A DNA stretch of 64,000 nt, from assembly GCA_033439255.1 (NCBI GenBank), contig CM065891.1, forward strand, positions 62,001-126,000. Reading direction: 5' to 3'. Shown one piece after another: positions 44,290 to 56,327 of this stretch. The notes beneath the pieces are model-generated. The model did not search any database. It saw only the letters and a program-made list of their open reading frames with translations, and was not told the DNA's origin. The translations under genes and the position numbers were made by a program. Source of the stretch: Hericium rajendrae. Lineage: Eukaryota; Basidiomycota; Agaricomycetes; Russulales; Hericiaceae. The number at the start of each line of letters is the position of its first letter. Position 1 is the first letter of the stretch.

Positions 44290-44934
44290 ATTGGGCGACT
44301 TCCCGCATCCCACCACAACGACCACAAAAAAAGTACCGATGGTGTCGCCCGCATTTGGCGAGTAGTATGCCGCGCATTGTTGAGGCTGAGGCCGGTGCGG
44401 AACCCGACCCCGGCCTCGAGCCCGTTCTCCTCGACGAGCGCGCGTGTCCCATCCTCGATGAGGCCCGCGATCTCCGTCATGCATATCCCCGCCCGGACCG
44501 TGCGCCGTGCGTACGCGCGCACCTGCCGGTGCACCTCCACCGCGCGCCGGATGGTGCGTACGTCGCCGTGAGGTCCTCCATCGCAGCCTGCGCACTCGTC
44601 TTTGTACTCCTAGATCTCGCCCGACGGGGTACTGCCCGTCGGGAAAGAGCTTCGTGAGCCCGACGCGCGGCGGCTCGCTCTGCTCCAGCCGTTTCTTCTT
44701 CGGCTTCTTCTTCTTCTTCTTGGCTTCCCCTACACATCGTCGCATCAGTACTCGCATTCACCTTCGCCGTCTGGAGACTGCAAGTACAAGAACACGCATC
44801 AGCGTTGCCGTTCAAGACATCGGCGACCTCGACCTCGCCGTCCGCGTCCGTCGTCGTCCGCAGGTGGATCGAGCTGCGGCGCCTTGTCCGCGCCATTCGC
44901 CTCGGGCGTGGTGGGGGCCGCGGTCATGGTGCGT
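44290..44934 (-). pseudogene. Decayed, truncated methionine aminopeptidase 2 copy
   Basis: Reads MTAAPTTPEANGADKAPQLD at 44934, then in shifted frames DGEVEVADVLNGNA, GEAKKKKKKPKKKRLEQ, PPRVGLTKLFPDGQYPVGE, AVEVHRQVRAYARRTVRAGI, MTEIAGLIEDGTRALVEENG and CAAYYSPNAGD. These are the poly-lysine block and first part of the MetAP2 peptidase domain, in family order. The frame changes at least three times and a TAG replaces the expected Gln codon in GEIQEYKDE. Sequence stops before the metal-binding residues. It abuts the 3' end of the transporter gene. This is a dead partial duplicate; the working MetAP2 must lie elsewhere. Confidence 0.7.
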
Positions 44935-46104
44935 CGTTGGATCGGTGTGCACCCGGTGGCTTGGGAGAAGGATAATCGATTGCCTTTTTGGGACCGGTGG
45001 CCGACAATTTGTTCTGTTCAGCGACAAGTATCATGGTCGTGCAAGCCGCCCCACGGTGGACGTCGCCGCAGAAGATCGCGAAGCTATCCTACATTCCTTT
45101 TCTGTTGAAGAATTAGCGGAACGAAGTCAAAGACGCGCTTGACCTCTTTATCCCGCACGCGTGGCGGCCTGATCGGCTGGGAGTACCGTGAGGAGGACGG
45201 AGATGCTCTGTTCGTTATGTTCAATTTTCCAAATTTGATACAGAATGAGCTGAAATACTCAGGTAGGTGAGTGTGTTCGATCGGTATTGGATGGTTTGAC
45301 TGGATATTTTCTTTTGCAGAGTATACAATGTTGCTGTATATCCATGTTGTCACGAATTTTTGGCGATGCGATCGTATGGTCAGCATTATCGGCAGTATTC
45401 ATGCAATGGCATCTGGCTTTACTTCGTACAATGACGCCATCATACCCTGGGCCATGACTGGTACAGTAACCTGGTTCAGACTTGATCACATCTACCGTCA
45501 CAGTTTACCTTCGAGCTTGATGCACGCTACTATCACCGATAGTCTTTCCGATATTCTTGCCCTTCCATCATCGTCCAAGGTGCATGGCTCTGATTCACTC
45601 TATCTGTCATGCGTAAGGGCTCTATCCTTCTTCATTCTTACAGTGCCAGAGCCGCCTTTGACAACATAACACTTGCCTAGTTACAAACATTCTGGCCGGG
45701 TCCAGGCGGCCTCGTGACAACACCATCTTCTCACACAAGCTTCAGCCCGAGTGCCTCCGGGTTCTTAAGGATATGGGATCTGACATCCTGTGAAGCACCT
45801 CGTCCTCAAGATCGTCCGAATAGAGTATGTATCAACAGCAGACCGCGTTTTATACGCAAGAACGCAGGTACGCACTTTCTGTTTTGCCAAAGTCCTCACA
45901 TGTGAAACTTAAAGACCGAAGCCGACCTTCCAATCTGATGGCCCAAGGGACTGCACTGCGCTAAGCACGGTCTGGCATGGGCAGTGGCTTGGCCGGTTCC
46001 TGCGCTTCTGCCGCACCTGCTGATACTTCTCTTGATCCCATGGCTTCGGGCTGCGGGCTGCCATATAAGCGTGTGGGGTTTTCAGAAAGCGGGCAATTGC
46101 AGCT
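44935..46104. other. Unassigned stretch between MetAP2 relic and monooxygenase
   Basis: Several plus-strand frames (45000-45260, 45310-45670, 45690-45850) look protein-like in places, for example RGGLIGWEYREEDGDALFVM near 45160-45220, but stops interrupt them and no family is recognised. May be a decayed gene. Confidence 0.3.
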
Positions 46105-48488
46105 ATGGCTATTCCTACTCGTACGCAGGTTGCGATCATCGGCGCAGGGTAAGCTGCTCTGATCTCGCTCTTCGCTCACGCTCTGAACTTGACGTCGCGG
46201 TAGGTTTGGAGGGCTGGGATTTGGGATATGGTTGAAGAGACGGCTGCATTGCGAGGATTTCATGGTACGTGCCGTCTTGCAGATTGCATTTCACTTTGCG
46301 TGACGTCGCCATTAGATTTTCGAGAAAGAATCTGACATCGGCGGGACATGGAGGGTGAGCTTGAAGGTTCATCTCCATTTGACACCAATCTTACTATGAA
46401 TCATACCTAGGACAACACGTATCCAGTAAATCAGAAGTTCTTCGCATCTTAAACTTGGCTGACCGCATGCATTCTTCAAGGGATGTGGTTCCGATGTAGC
46501 CATCCACTGGTACAGCCTATCCACCGACCTCAAGCCAGACTGGCGCGCCTCACACGGGACGCAGCCTGAAATTCTGGGCTACATGCTTGACGTCACCGCC
46601 AAATATGCTCTGCGCGAGCACTGCGTCTTCAATACGACCGTCATCTCCGCGACATGGGACAAGGTGCAACACGTATATATCATAGTCACGAAGAACCTGC
46701 ACACTGGAGAAACGAAGGAGACCCATGCAAAGATCCTCATATCCGCCATTGGGGCGCTGTCCGAGCCCCGGATGCCCGACGTCCCTGGTATCGACGACTT
46801 CCGAGGCGATGCGTTCCATTCAGCTCGGTGGAGCCATAGTGTGGACCTGCGCGGGAAGAGAGTTGCCGTCATAGGCAATGGCTGCTCCGCGTTGGTGGCC
46901 ATCTACTCACTTCACTTTCTCTGGTACTCACGAGTCTCATCTGAAGTGCACAGTTTGTGCCATTGATCGCTCAGGATGCGTCGACTCACATCGTTCAATT
47001 TTGCCGCACGCCCATGTGGTATCGTCGCCGAGTGGGTCATGGCATTTCTTCCTGCAAGGTTGGAGCTAACGGCTATATAGGACGAGCCACCGTACTCCGC
47101 GGGTGCAAGATGGATTTTCGCACACGTCCCTTTCGTGATGCGCATGCATCGCTATTCATTAGCCCTCAGGGTAAGAGCATGTCGGTATCTAGAGTGCAGC
47201 TAGTTCACGCTGACAGCCCACAGCACGAAGTCATGTACCTTTTTATGCATTTCAATCGGGGGTCCTTCGCCGACTACGTCAGAAAGGTACCTACCAATTG
47301 CTGAATCTTTGCGTACTACTCTGACTGTTGGCATGGCTGGTAGACCCACATCAAATATATCAAAGCTGTATCTCCAGCCGAATATGTCGATGAATTAATT
47401 CCATCGTACCGTGCGCGTACCTCATCTCGCTTGGAGTACGTTTCTCATCGTAAGGTCAACAGCGCCCGGATGCAAGCGTTTTATTCTTGATGCTGGCTAC
47501 CTGAAGGCGTTACACCGGCCCAACCTCATCCTGAACTGGGACGGAATAGAGAGGATCACAGAAAATGGCATCATTACAAAGAAAGGTGAGTGCCGAATGC
47601 CCCCAGAGCCAACTTTACAATACCAGATCCATCTCACTGCCTAACCAGGCGAACACCTACCATTCGATGTGATTATCTATGCAACAGGCTTCCAGGCGGT
47701 GAGTCGGAATGATATTTGCTAAGATTCTCTTGAATGCATGACTGCTCCATCAGGACGCTTCCACGTACGAGCTTCGTGGCTCGAAAGGCGAAACTCTTAA
47801 CATGTACTGGAAGGACCACGGCGGGCCGACCGCCTACCTCGGCACCACTGTCCCCGGCTTCCCCAACTTCAGCATCCTTGGAGGTACAGTGTCCATACCT
47901 GAGATCCTCGACTGGATTTGAGCTGAAATTTCGCAGGACCGAACACAATCACGGGCCATGCATCGCAGATCTTCACAGAAGAAGTTCAGGTGAGGAGTTC
48001 TTCACGCTTTGATCCACGCCAGCCCGCTCAGACGTTCGCGTTTGCAGATCAACTACGCACTGAAATTATACGAGCCTGTCCTGTCTGGGGCGTTGTCCAG
48101 CGTCGAGCCGACGGACGCCGCCACAGATGCGTACAACGAGGCGATCCAGCAGCGCCTGTCCGCCTCCGTCTGGTCGAGCTGCGCATCCTGGTACCGCTCT
48201 GGCGCGACAGGCAAGATCTTCAGCATCTTTCCCGGACCAGTCTCACTGTTCTGGTGGTATCTGCGCTCCCCGAAGTGGAAGGATTACCGCATCGAAGGCG
48301 AAGGCAAGAGTTGGTGGGCGGCGAAGCGTCGGATCGCGGGATTGCTGAGGATGGCATTCTATGTTGCGGGCATGGTGTCGGTTTCTGCCGCAGGTCATAT
48401 GCGGATGCATGGCTCGTTCGACGCGGTGCGAGCGTGGATACTACAGATCCTTCCTTCCTTCCTCGGCGCGGTGCAGGCGGGGATATAG
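46105..48488 (+). CDS. FAD-dependent monooxygenase (flavin-containing / Baeyer-Villiger type)
   Basis: Start [15 protein letters not shown] at 46105; the FAD fold [15 protein letters not shown] is completed across intron 1. Then [72 protein letters not shown] (the FxGxxxHxxxW-like motif), and the NADPH fold [10 protein letters not shown]. Later: [46 protein letters not shown] and [19 protein letters not shown]-terminal hydrophobic stretch near 48350-48470 may anchor it to a membrane. Stop at 48486-48488. About a dozen short introns. Family members oxidise ketones or amines; substrate unknown. One intron, at 46890-46955, uses a weak GTGGCC donor. No clear defect. Confidence 0.8.
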
Positions 48489-48957
48489 CCAATGGAATCA
48501 TACGCTACAGTTGACGAAACAGTTTTGTCTGCGGTTCTGTTGTGACTTCTGCAGAACTAAGATTAGAGATGATCTGCGGTTCCTAATACACTGAGCTACG
48601 GATACCCTTCAGTCTAACCACTTCCGTGCGCCCTCGAGTCGTGTTGCCCTTCCAGAGCGTCAAGGTACTTGGACTGAACAAACAATGCATGTGCACCCTC
48701 GACTTACCGCTGTGGGTGGTCACAGGTGGATAAATGTCCTCCTCTTTTCACGTTCGCAGTGAGGCTAATTCCCTCGCTTTTATCGACAGAAGACTGCGAA
48801 AGACTTAATCATCTAATATAATCTGCCCCGCTGACAGCTGAACAGCCTCAATACAGGGATCCAGGATGCTCTCATCTTCTCACCATCTCCACATCAGCAT
48901 GAGTAGCCCACGGGATTAGCTCAAGGATCTGCAAGATACTAAAGGCAAACCGGAGCA
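48489..48957. other. Intergenic region, nothing recognised
   Basis: Contains the monooxygenase 3' end and the upstream region of the small HTH gene. No repeat or RNA gene visible. Confidence 0.4.
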
Positions 48958-49311
48958 ATGTCAAGCTGTACCCAGAGCTGCTTGATCTCTTTGACTGAAC
49001 ATCGTCCCAGCAAGGCACTTTACCGTATAGAACGTGCTCAGGTCCGGAGAGACTACGCGCAGGGCCGAACGCAAGCGGAAATGCAACGAACTTATGGATG
49101 CAGTGGGACAACGATCTTCAGAGCTGTCCATCACATGAAGAAGATCAAGGACAATCTTGTTGAGGATGAAGCTTACCTCGGCGGGACAAAGACACCCGAG
49201 GATTACGAGGCTGCGTCGAGGTGGGGTCTGGACGCCGAAATCCTCGCTTTTTCTGTTGGCGAGCCACGCGGGACGCGATGCCACGGTAAACGTCAACGGA
49301 AAGCGCAGTAA
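48958..49311 (+). CDS. Small protein with a helix-turn-helix-like segment
   Basis: A 117-residue single-frame protein, MSSCTQSCLISLTEHRPSKA..., with RAQVRRDYAQGRTQAEMQRT followed by YGCSGTTIFRAVHHMKK. The spacing (helix, GRTQAEM turn, TTIFRAV recognition helix) is that of HTH domains in resolvases and transposase N-termini. The rest is charged with no further domain. Small HTH proteins like this are common in Agaricomycetes, some of them orphan transposase fragments. Coding continues in another frame beyond 49260 (GDATVNVNGKRSKTKRRRFN), so a last exon may have been missed. The function is unknown. Confidence 0.4.
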   Translation: MSSCTQSCLISLTEHRPSKALYRIERAQVRRDYAQGRTQAEMQRTYGCSGTTIFRAVHHMKKIKDNLVEDEAYLGGTKTPEDYEAASRWGLDAEILAFSVGEPRGTRCHGKRQRKAQ

Positions 49312-49476
49312 AACGAAGCGACGGAGATTCAACATCTGGAGCCGTCGACTGAAGGACCAACAATTTGGGCTCATATTCATCTTGCGTACGTCTGCTGGGG
49401 ATAATAAAAGAATGGAATTAAGGTTACATGGGGTAAAGCAGCATTCGTGCTGGTTCTACGCCTCGCTGCGCGCACA

Positions 49477-50449
49477 TCACTTCTTCAGAGTCTTCAGGAG
49501 CTCCTCTCCGAGCGGCTTCGCAGATGCCGGATTCTGGCCCGTCAAAAGGGTGCCATCATGGCATACTTTGACCTATAGACGCATCACGAGACGTCAATTG
49601 AGCTCGAGGACGAAGGCGCGATGAGACGTACACCCCAATGCTCGGCGGCCTTTACGTACTTCCCGCCAAGCTCCTTGATACGCTCTTCGATTTGGAACGG
49701 GACAGACTTAAGAAGAGATAGAAGCGTTAGATACTGAGGCTGCATGATACGGTCGAAGGGGTATTCACCTCGGTTTTGCCGACCTCCTGCTCTTCCACGA
49801 GCGAGAACGCAGTCACGGTCTTGCCGTCGAAGATGGACTTGCCGTCTGTGCCCGTCACGTTCACCAGCGCGCTATGGACGGTCCGCCGATGAGCTCGACG
49901 CATGAATCCAATTCGCGAACGAGACTCACGCAGGTCCGTGGCAGACGGCAGCGACGACCTTGCCTGAGCGGTAGAACTTGTTCGCGAGCTGGAGGTTGTC
50001 GTCGTCGAACGGGAGGTCGATGACGGGCCCGTGTCCGCCGACGTAGAAAACGGCCGTGTAGTCGTCCGCGTTGACCGTGCTCAGGGGTTTGGCATTCGCC
50101 AACAGGGTCTTCACCTTCTCGTCTTGCAAGAAGCCGACGCTTTCGTCGTCTTTGAATTGCTAAGCACACGTCACGTTAAATAATAAATAGGAAGAGTGTG
50201 GAATCTTTGGGGCGTACCTCAACACTGGTGGGGTCCACAGACGGGTTGGGACCCAAAGGTGAGGCGAATTCGATCTGGAAGTGGGGGGCCAGGACATAGT
50301 ATGGGTGAGCAGCCTCTGGGAGATACCAGCCCTGCGCGCAATGAGCACTTCCAGCGGATATCATGAATTAGAGACAGACACACGGTAGCACCGCCCTTGA
50401 GATCCATGTTGCAGGATGTCAGGACGAACAGGATACGCTGGGAAGACAT
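49477..50449 (-). CDS. DJ-1/PfpI family protein, HSP31-like
   Basis: Start MSSQRILFVLTSCNMDLKGG at 50449. In order: GWYLPEAAHPYYVLAP, FQIEFASPLGPNPSVDPTSV, DDYTAVFYVGGHGPVIDLPF, GKVVAAVCHGPA (nucleophile elbow Cys followed by His), a Glu in the AAEHWG region, and VCHDGTLLTGQNPASAKPLG, ending LLKTLKK at 49477. Length about 245 residues, typical of the HSP31 group, which act as methylglyoxal glyoxalase III and stress chaperones. Five or so short introns. A TATAAAAA box lies 81 bp upstream. Neighbours are unrelated host genes. Intact as far as can be seen. Confidence 0.85.
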
Positions 50450-50529
50450 GTTTACTTTGTGTGCTAGCTGTTTAATTTATGTCACGCAGCGTGGGTGTTT
50501 TCGCAAGAAATTCCATGAGTCGCGTCCTG

Positions 50530-50537
50530 TTTTTATA
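50530..50537 (-). promoter_or_regulatory. TATA box of the HSP31-like gene
   Basis: TATAAAAA on the minus strand, 81-88 bp upstream of the ATG at 50449. TATA boxes are typical of stress-induced fungal genes. Confidence 0.5.
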
Positions 50538-51179
50538 CCTGCGATGGCATAGGAGCGTCGAGCGGATACGCCCTGGCGGCAGTGACGTATGTTTTTGAAG
50601 TCAGCGGTCCCCGACATCCAGACTACACTCGGGTCAATAGATCGGGCTTTTCCTTGCTGTTCGATACCGTTCCATACGTAGTCTTGTCAAGTAACCGGTG
50701 CTTGAAGCTTGAGAAGGTGAAAAGCCAATCGCCCGGCCTTCTACGCTTGAGGCGCGGGACGGATTGCTTAGCTCTTTTCGCCCGCGTTCCCTGCTTCAGG
50801 CGCTACTGAAAATCATCGTATAGGACCGTGATCTACGTCAAGCAAGTGCCGCACATGATCTGGAGTGTTCCTAGTATGCGATGAGAATATCCATCCTTTG
50901 GCCTAGACCAGTAGGCACAACCTGAAGAAGTGGTTCGGGAAGGACTGTAGCTGCCTCGAGGCACTTGCTTCTGTAGATTCCTGTAAAGAAGCCAACTTCC
51001 AACCATGGGGCGACCTGAATGACATGGGTACAATGGTTGTCCGCAGTGCTATAATTTGGTCGGATAGCATGGCATGACGAATGAGACAATTCATATATGC
51101 GGTCAGCCAGGGATATGAGTCGTTGTTCCGGCCACTCACGAAGTAGAGTACCCCATCTCTGAGCAAATCCTTAAGAAAA
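50538..51179. other. Intergenic stretch with a possible gene relic
   Basis: On minus, 51170-50875 begins FLKDLLRDGVLYFV, a phrase common at the end of fungal multi-pass membrane proteins, but the frame soon degenerates. No full gene can be supported. Confidence 0.3.
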
Positions 51180-51476
51180 CTATGCGTCTTTCGAAGTTTC
51201 AGACGCCGGATCGGGGGCAGGAGCTAGCTCAGCAGCGACTGTCATGAACCTATGTATACTCTAGCTTTCCTTCGCGAACTTGTAGATGATCGATGCTTAC
51301 TGTGCAGCATGAGAGCCTGCAAGGGTGCGCATGGAATCCAGATCGACCTGCAGCTGCTCGAACAGGTCCGCTGTCTGTCCAACCGCTCTCGACAGTCTCG
51401 TGAGGCTGTTCGCGAGATGGGCATAGTTCCGCTCCTTGGCTTGGGTAGCCGTTGTAGTCTGTGATTGAGCGTTCAT
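51180..51476 (-). CDS. HSK3: DASH complex subunit Hsk3-like protein
   Basis: Two exons: 51476-51301 (MNAQSQTTTATQAKERN) and 51249-51180 (FMTVAAELAPAPDPASET), joined by a GTAAGC..ATAG intron of 51 bp. The helix ERNYAHLANSLTRLSRAVGQ and TADLFEQLQVDLDSMRTLA match the short Hsk3 domain (R/K-x-YAHL..L..L...L..T..L). Hsk3 is a small structural subunit of the DASH ring, which couples kinetochores to spindle microtubules in fungi. Length about 81 residues, as expected. It is divergent from UPF2. The family is short, so similarity is limited but the pattern is specific. Confidence 0.65.
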
Positions 51477-51935
51477 AGTTCGAATGCGACGAGAATATGC
51501 GGTCAATGGAAAAAATTCTGTACAGCTCCTGGCATTCAGAAGTGATTGAGCCAAAAGTCCAAGATAATAGTCTCTTTTGTCTTACCGTTGACAATTGTAC
51601 TCAAGACCGCAGGACTGTGATCCGGATGAGTAAAGTGCTGTTGCTGAGGTCAAAGCGCTGCAGCTACTAGTTGTGGCGATGGGGGTATAATAACAAGTGT
51701 CGTCGTTGTCTCCACCATCGAGTCGACGTCGACATCAGTCATCCGCGAGCTTGCCAAATCGGTCCACAACATCCACCCCGGTGCCGCGTCCCAAACACTC
51801 CGTCTCCGGAACGTCCACAACTCATTTCACAACGTCCATCTTTATACCTTGCTCAAGGGTGTTGTACAATTTTCAAGAGTACTATGATCCTTGTCCTGTT
51901 ATAAAGCGATCTTTTCCGTGTATTTTTCTGGCTAC
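51477..51935. other. Shared upstream region of HSK3-like gene and UPF2
   Basis: Divergent promoter region of about 460 bp. No clear TATA box; nothing else recognised. Confidence 0.4.
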
Positions 51936-54900
51936 ATGGAGTCCAATCAAGCTACCACGAAGAACGATGAAGAGCGCGCCCGCCGGTTGAAGCGCGCCCA
52001 GCTCAAGGAGCTCAATGTGAACCATGTGGGCACAGGTGAGTGTCTTCAAGGATGGATCTGTTCATTTCTGACATTTGTACAGAGCCGAACAAGGCGGTGG
52101 ACTCGTCGCTGAAACGCCACACCGCGCTCATCAAGCGTATACGCCAGTCGATCGGCGTGGAGAACCGCGATACGATTCTTAAGGACATCGATACCCTCAG
52201 CCTCGAGAAGTACATTGACGAAATCGCGGGTGCCATTCCTGAGGGCATCGTCCGGTGCAAGCTCGAGAAAGATGTCTGGAGTGCTGCCGAGGTGCGTCTT
52301 CATGTCCAGATAGTTTCCCGCTTCCTTACTCATGTCATATATGCGCGTGTACAGGTCATATCTGCGCTTCATAGACGTTTTCCAAAGACGTTCACGCCAG
52401 CTGTACTGTCGCATCTATCACATGCCCTCGCCCCGCCCGCCCGAACCGCCCTTGCGAATATAGCACAAGAGCAGAGGGATAAGGAAGAATCTGCGCGGGT
52501 TGCCAGGCAGCGTCCGGTACTGCGCGTGTGCTCAGAACTTGCCTTGGTGGGGATCATCAGGGACGCTCCCAACAGAAGTGGAGGGGAGTGGATTATGAAG
52601 GCGCTCAGAGAGCTGGTATGTTTTCTCCATTCATGCGCATATAATGGTTCGGATGGCTCACTTCTGTGTCACAGCTGTCTGGCGACCCAAGCCTTTCGTC
52701 TCTGCCTCTTCTGACGACGTTCTTGAAGTCGTACGCACGTCCGTTCTTAGGACTTACACCTCCGCCTTCGTCTAAGCAAGTTTCTGCTACTGCTGAGCCC
52801 GGCAAGCTGTCCGGGGAGACCACGGCGACGACTGAGAAGGAGAACGGTGTCTTGGAGCCCGCAATCTCGGAGGAGGAAGAGCTCGTAGAGAAGGACATTC
52901 GGGATCGATTCAAGAAGATGTGCGAGGGTTACTTTGATAACGTGGCGAAGAAGCTGGTTATTGAGCATAAGGTATGTGAACTGCTCATATATCGACGTTA
53001 TCACGCTAAATGTGGGGTTGCAGCGCCTACAAGAGCAAGACCGGCGCAATCATGAAGCATACATCCGGTCTGGAGAGATATTTGAAGACCGTCAGCAAGC
53101 ATATGAGAAGATGACGAAGAGTTACGAGAAGCTGCTCGCAAGTTGCCAGACGTGCGTTGTGTCCTCGTTTTCTTCATGCATTGTCACTCAATGCTTGCAC
53201 CACAGCCTATCCGAGCTGCTATATGTGCCCATGCCCAAACTCCCCAAGGATTCTCAAACCACCAATTCGATCCAAATTGGCAGTACAGCCAGTTCACTGC
53301 TCACGGATGAAATCGAAGACGTGGCTCTTGCTACATCTGGCGGCAAATGGGAGGACGACGAGGAGCGCAGGTTCTTTGAAGAAATCCAGGACCTACGGGA
53401 AGTCGTACCCAAGAGCATACTTGGCGTGCAAGAAACTACAGAAGAAAAGAATGAAGAGGACGTGGAGAAGGAACGCTTGGCAGAAGAAGAAGAGGTGAAG
53501 AAGCTCCAAGAAGAGCTCGCGGGCTTAGCTATTTCGGCGCAGGGCGAGGATCGCAGGGTTGAGAAGGCATCAGAAGGAGAGGACTCCGATGAAGATGATG
53601 ATGGGTGAGTGGCGAGCATTGGTACGAGAGAGAAACTGCTGACCTGGTTGCAGGGCTGAGACTCCTACTCCGTCCACTCCCAAGGAAACTTCACCACCCG
53701 CGACACCGAACATGGCGCCTCAGGGCCCTTCTCAGCTTCTGACTGCGCTTCTGGCGCGTCTTCCGGATTGCACCAATCGTTCCCTCATTGATCAAGCTGC
53801 CGTTGATTTTGCATTCTTGAACTCTAAAGCAGCGCGAAAGAGGCTCGTGAAGGTCAGTATCTCGTCTTTGTTGGAATTATCTGTATTAACCGTGTTTTCG
53901 TTCCTTGGTTAGTTCTTAACCCAAGTACCAAAGAATCGCACGGATTTGCTGCCCCATTATTCGAGATTAGTGGCTACACTCAACAAATATATGCCCGATA
54001 TCGGCAAGGATCTGGTTGACCATGTGCGTCTGAATCTGTGGATGCGCTAAATTCAGTGCTAACTCGTGAGTCAGCTGGATGAGGAATTCAGGTATCTGCA
54101 GCGGAAGAAGAATGTTGTAAAGGAACTGGAATCCGTCAGATTGAAGGTGCGGTAAATTACTTGGTGCATACACATATGTTCATATTTTGATGACTTGCAC
54201 AGAACACTGCGTGGCTATCCAATTTGACCAAGTTCAAGGTTGTACCGCCTCACTTGATCCTGCATATGTTCAAAGTCTGCCTGGACGACTTCTCCGGCAC
54301 GAACGTCGACAATATTGCATGGCTTCTTGAGGGTTGTGGTCGATTCTTGTTGAGGAATGATGAAACAAAGCAGCGCTTTGCGGCGATGGTAAGTGAATGC
54401 TATGAACTTTATCGCATTTCCTACGCTGATCTTGTATTGGTAGTTGGAGTTGATGAAGCGCAAGCAAAGCATGCAGCACTTCGATCAGCGGCAGCAGTTG
54501 ATGCTCGAGAACGCCTATTACCAGGTGAGTTTGGCACGAATACGCTGGTTCTGCCTTTTCAACTCACATCTCGGTAGGCCAACCCACCTGAGCGTGCACC
54601 TCGTCAAGAGAAAGAACGCAGCCCAATCGAGCTCTTCGTACGCCATCTTATATACGACGTCCTCGCCAAGAAGACCATCGACAAAGTCCTGAAGCTTCTG
54701 CGCAAACTTGATTGGGATGACCCTTCGATCGTCCGCATCTTGCACAAAGTCTTCACGAAGCCGTACAAACTCCGATATAGCAACGTCGCGCTGCTCGCCA
54801 TGCTCACATATGACCTGCAGCGGTATCATCCTGATTTCGCCATCTCTGTCGTGGATCAGATTCTTGAGGATGTGCGCCGCGGTCTTGAACAAAACGTGTA

Positions 54901-56327
54901 TAGCACGAATCAGCGTCGGGTCGCGACGATCAAGTACCTCGGCGAGCTGTATATCTACAGGTTGATCAGTTCGACACTGGTGTTTGATACACTGTGGTCA
55001 CTGGTCACGTTTGGACACCGTGAGTCTTCCCGTTTTCTGTGCGTGTGATGAGCACATAAGCTAAACTGAATCCAACTCGTAGCTGAGGGTCATCCGTTGC
55101 CGCGCTTCCCGTGCCCTGTCGACATGCCTGATGATTTCTTCCGCGTCCGCTTGGTCTGTGTGCTGCTCGACACGTGCGGCATGTGTTTCGATCGCGGGTC
55201 GCAAAAGAAGAAACTCGACGCTTTCTTGACCTTCTTCCAAGTAAGCCGTGTTTTTTCTTTATTCCAAACATTGTACTAAACAGATTTCTTCTTAGTATTA
55301 TGTGCTCTGCAAGGAGCCGATACCTATGGATGTCGAGTTCATGCTGACCGACTCAATCGAAGTAAGTCTTGTGTTTGGTTTGACGATCACTACTTACACC
55401 TCTGGGTAAAACCTACAGGCGGTGAGACCAAAGACTGTGATGTACAAGAGTACGGAAGAAGCAGCTGCTGCCGTCGATGAGATGTTTGCTGCTGCATATC
55501 AGAGTGCTGGCAGTAAGTCAAGTTTCTTTCATGACCAGTAGTCTGTTCTAACTCGATTCAATCAGTTGCGACTGGTGACGATAGTGGAGAAGAAAGCGGC
55601 GACGAGGACGACAGGCCTGCTGACGAGGAAGAAGACGGGGAAGACGATGGCGACGAGTCTGTTGTAAGTGCTGATCATCTGACGACTGTCGTGGAGGAAG
55701 ATGCTGAATTATGCGGGTAGGCTGAGGATCGCGAACCTTCACCTGAGCCGGACATTGTTGTCACGTCCGTCCAAGAGAACCTCGGTCCATCCGAGGAGGC
55801 TGAAGCCGAATTCGCCAAGGAGCTCGCGAGACTGGTGACAGATGCATCGGCGGAGTCTCGCAAAGTTGACAGACGTACAGCTCAGACTTTGTGGGAATCC
55901 TCTGTGCTGCCTTCTGTAGCGCGTCGTAAACGAGCAGAGGAGGAAGAGGAGGAGGGTGTGGCAGCTGCTGCATCGGGTCCTAGTATTATGAACTTCACCA
56001 TGATCACCAAGCGGGGCAACAGGCAGCAAGTAAGTGCATCCTGTTCTAAAGTCTTTGTCAGGCTGACATTCCTTGACGCAGGCTCGACAACTGGCCATCC
56101 CTGCCGAGTCCGCGCTCGCAATCCAGACCCGGACTGCCCAGTTGCAAGATAAGGTAGAACAGCAACAACTTAAGCGCCTGGTTCTCGACTACGAGCAACG
56201 CGAAGAGGCCGAAGAACTTAAAGGCAATTGACCACTCTATTCCCCTCCCCTCACTTGATAATAACCTCATCTTCATGTAGCTCTTGAGAACAAGAACCGC
56301 GCCATCAAGATCCGTCTCGTCGGATAG
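51936..56327 (+). CDS. UPF2: UPF2/NMD2, nonsense-mediated mRNA decay factor
   Basis: UPF2 bridges UPF1 and UPF3 and activates UPF1 in nonsense-mediated decay, at cytoplasmic ribosomes. Start MESNQATTKNDEERARRLKR at 51936. Three MIF4G domains follow: first with NKAVDSSLKRHTALIKRIRQ and ISALHRRFPKTF; second with FLTQVPKNRTDLLPHYSRLV and LEGCGRFLLRNDETKQRF; third with RSPIELFVRHLIYDVLAKKT, HKVFTKPYKLRYSNVALLAM and LYIYRLISS. The acidic stretch (ESGDEDDRPADEEEDGEDDG, about 55580-55660) and the C-terminal UPF1-binding part (NFTMITKRGNRQQARQLAIP) are present, ending AIKIRLVG at 56327. About 14 introns. Complete. Confidence 0.93.

Noticed and set aside
50833-51180. A multi-pass membrane protein gene on minus
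   Set aside because: Only one short familiar phrase (LLRDGVLYFV) is visible; no upstream exons were found.
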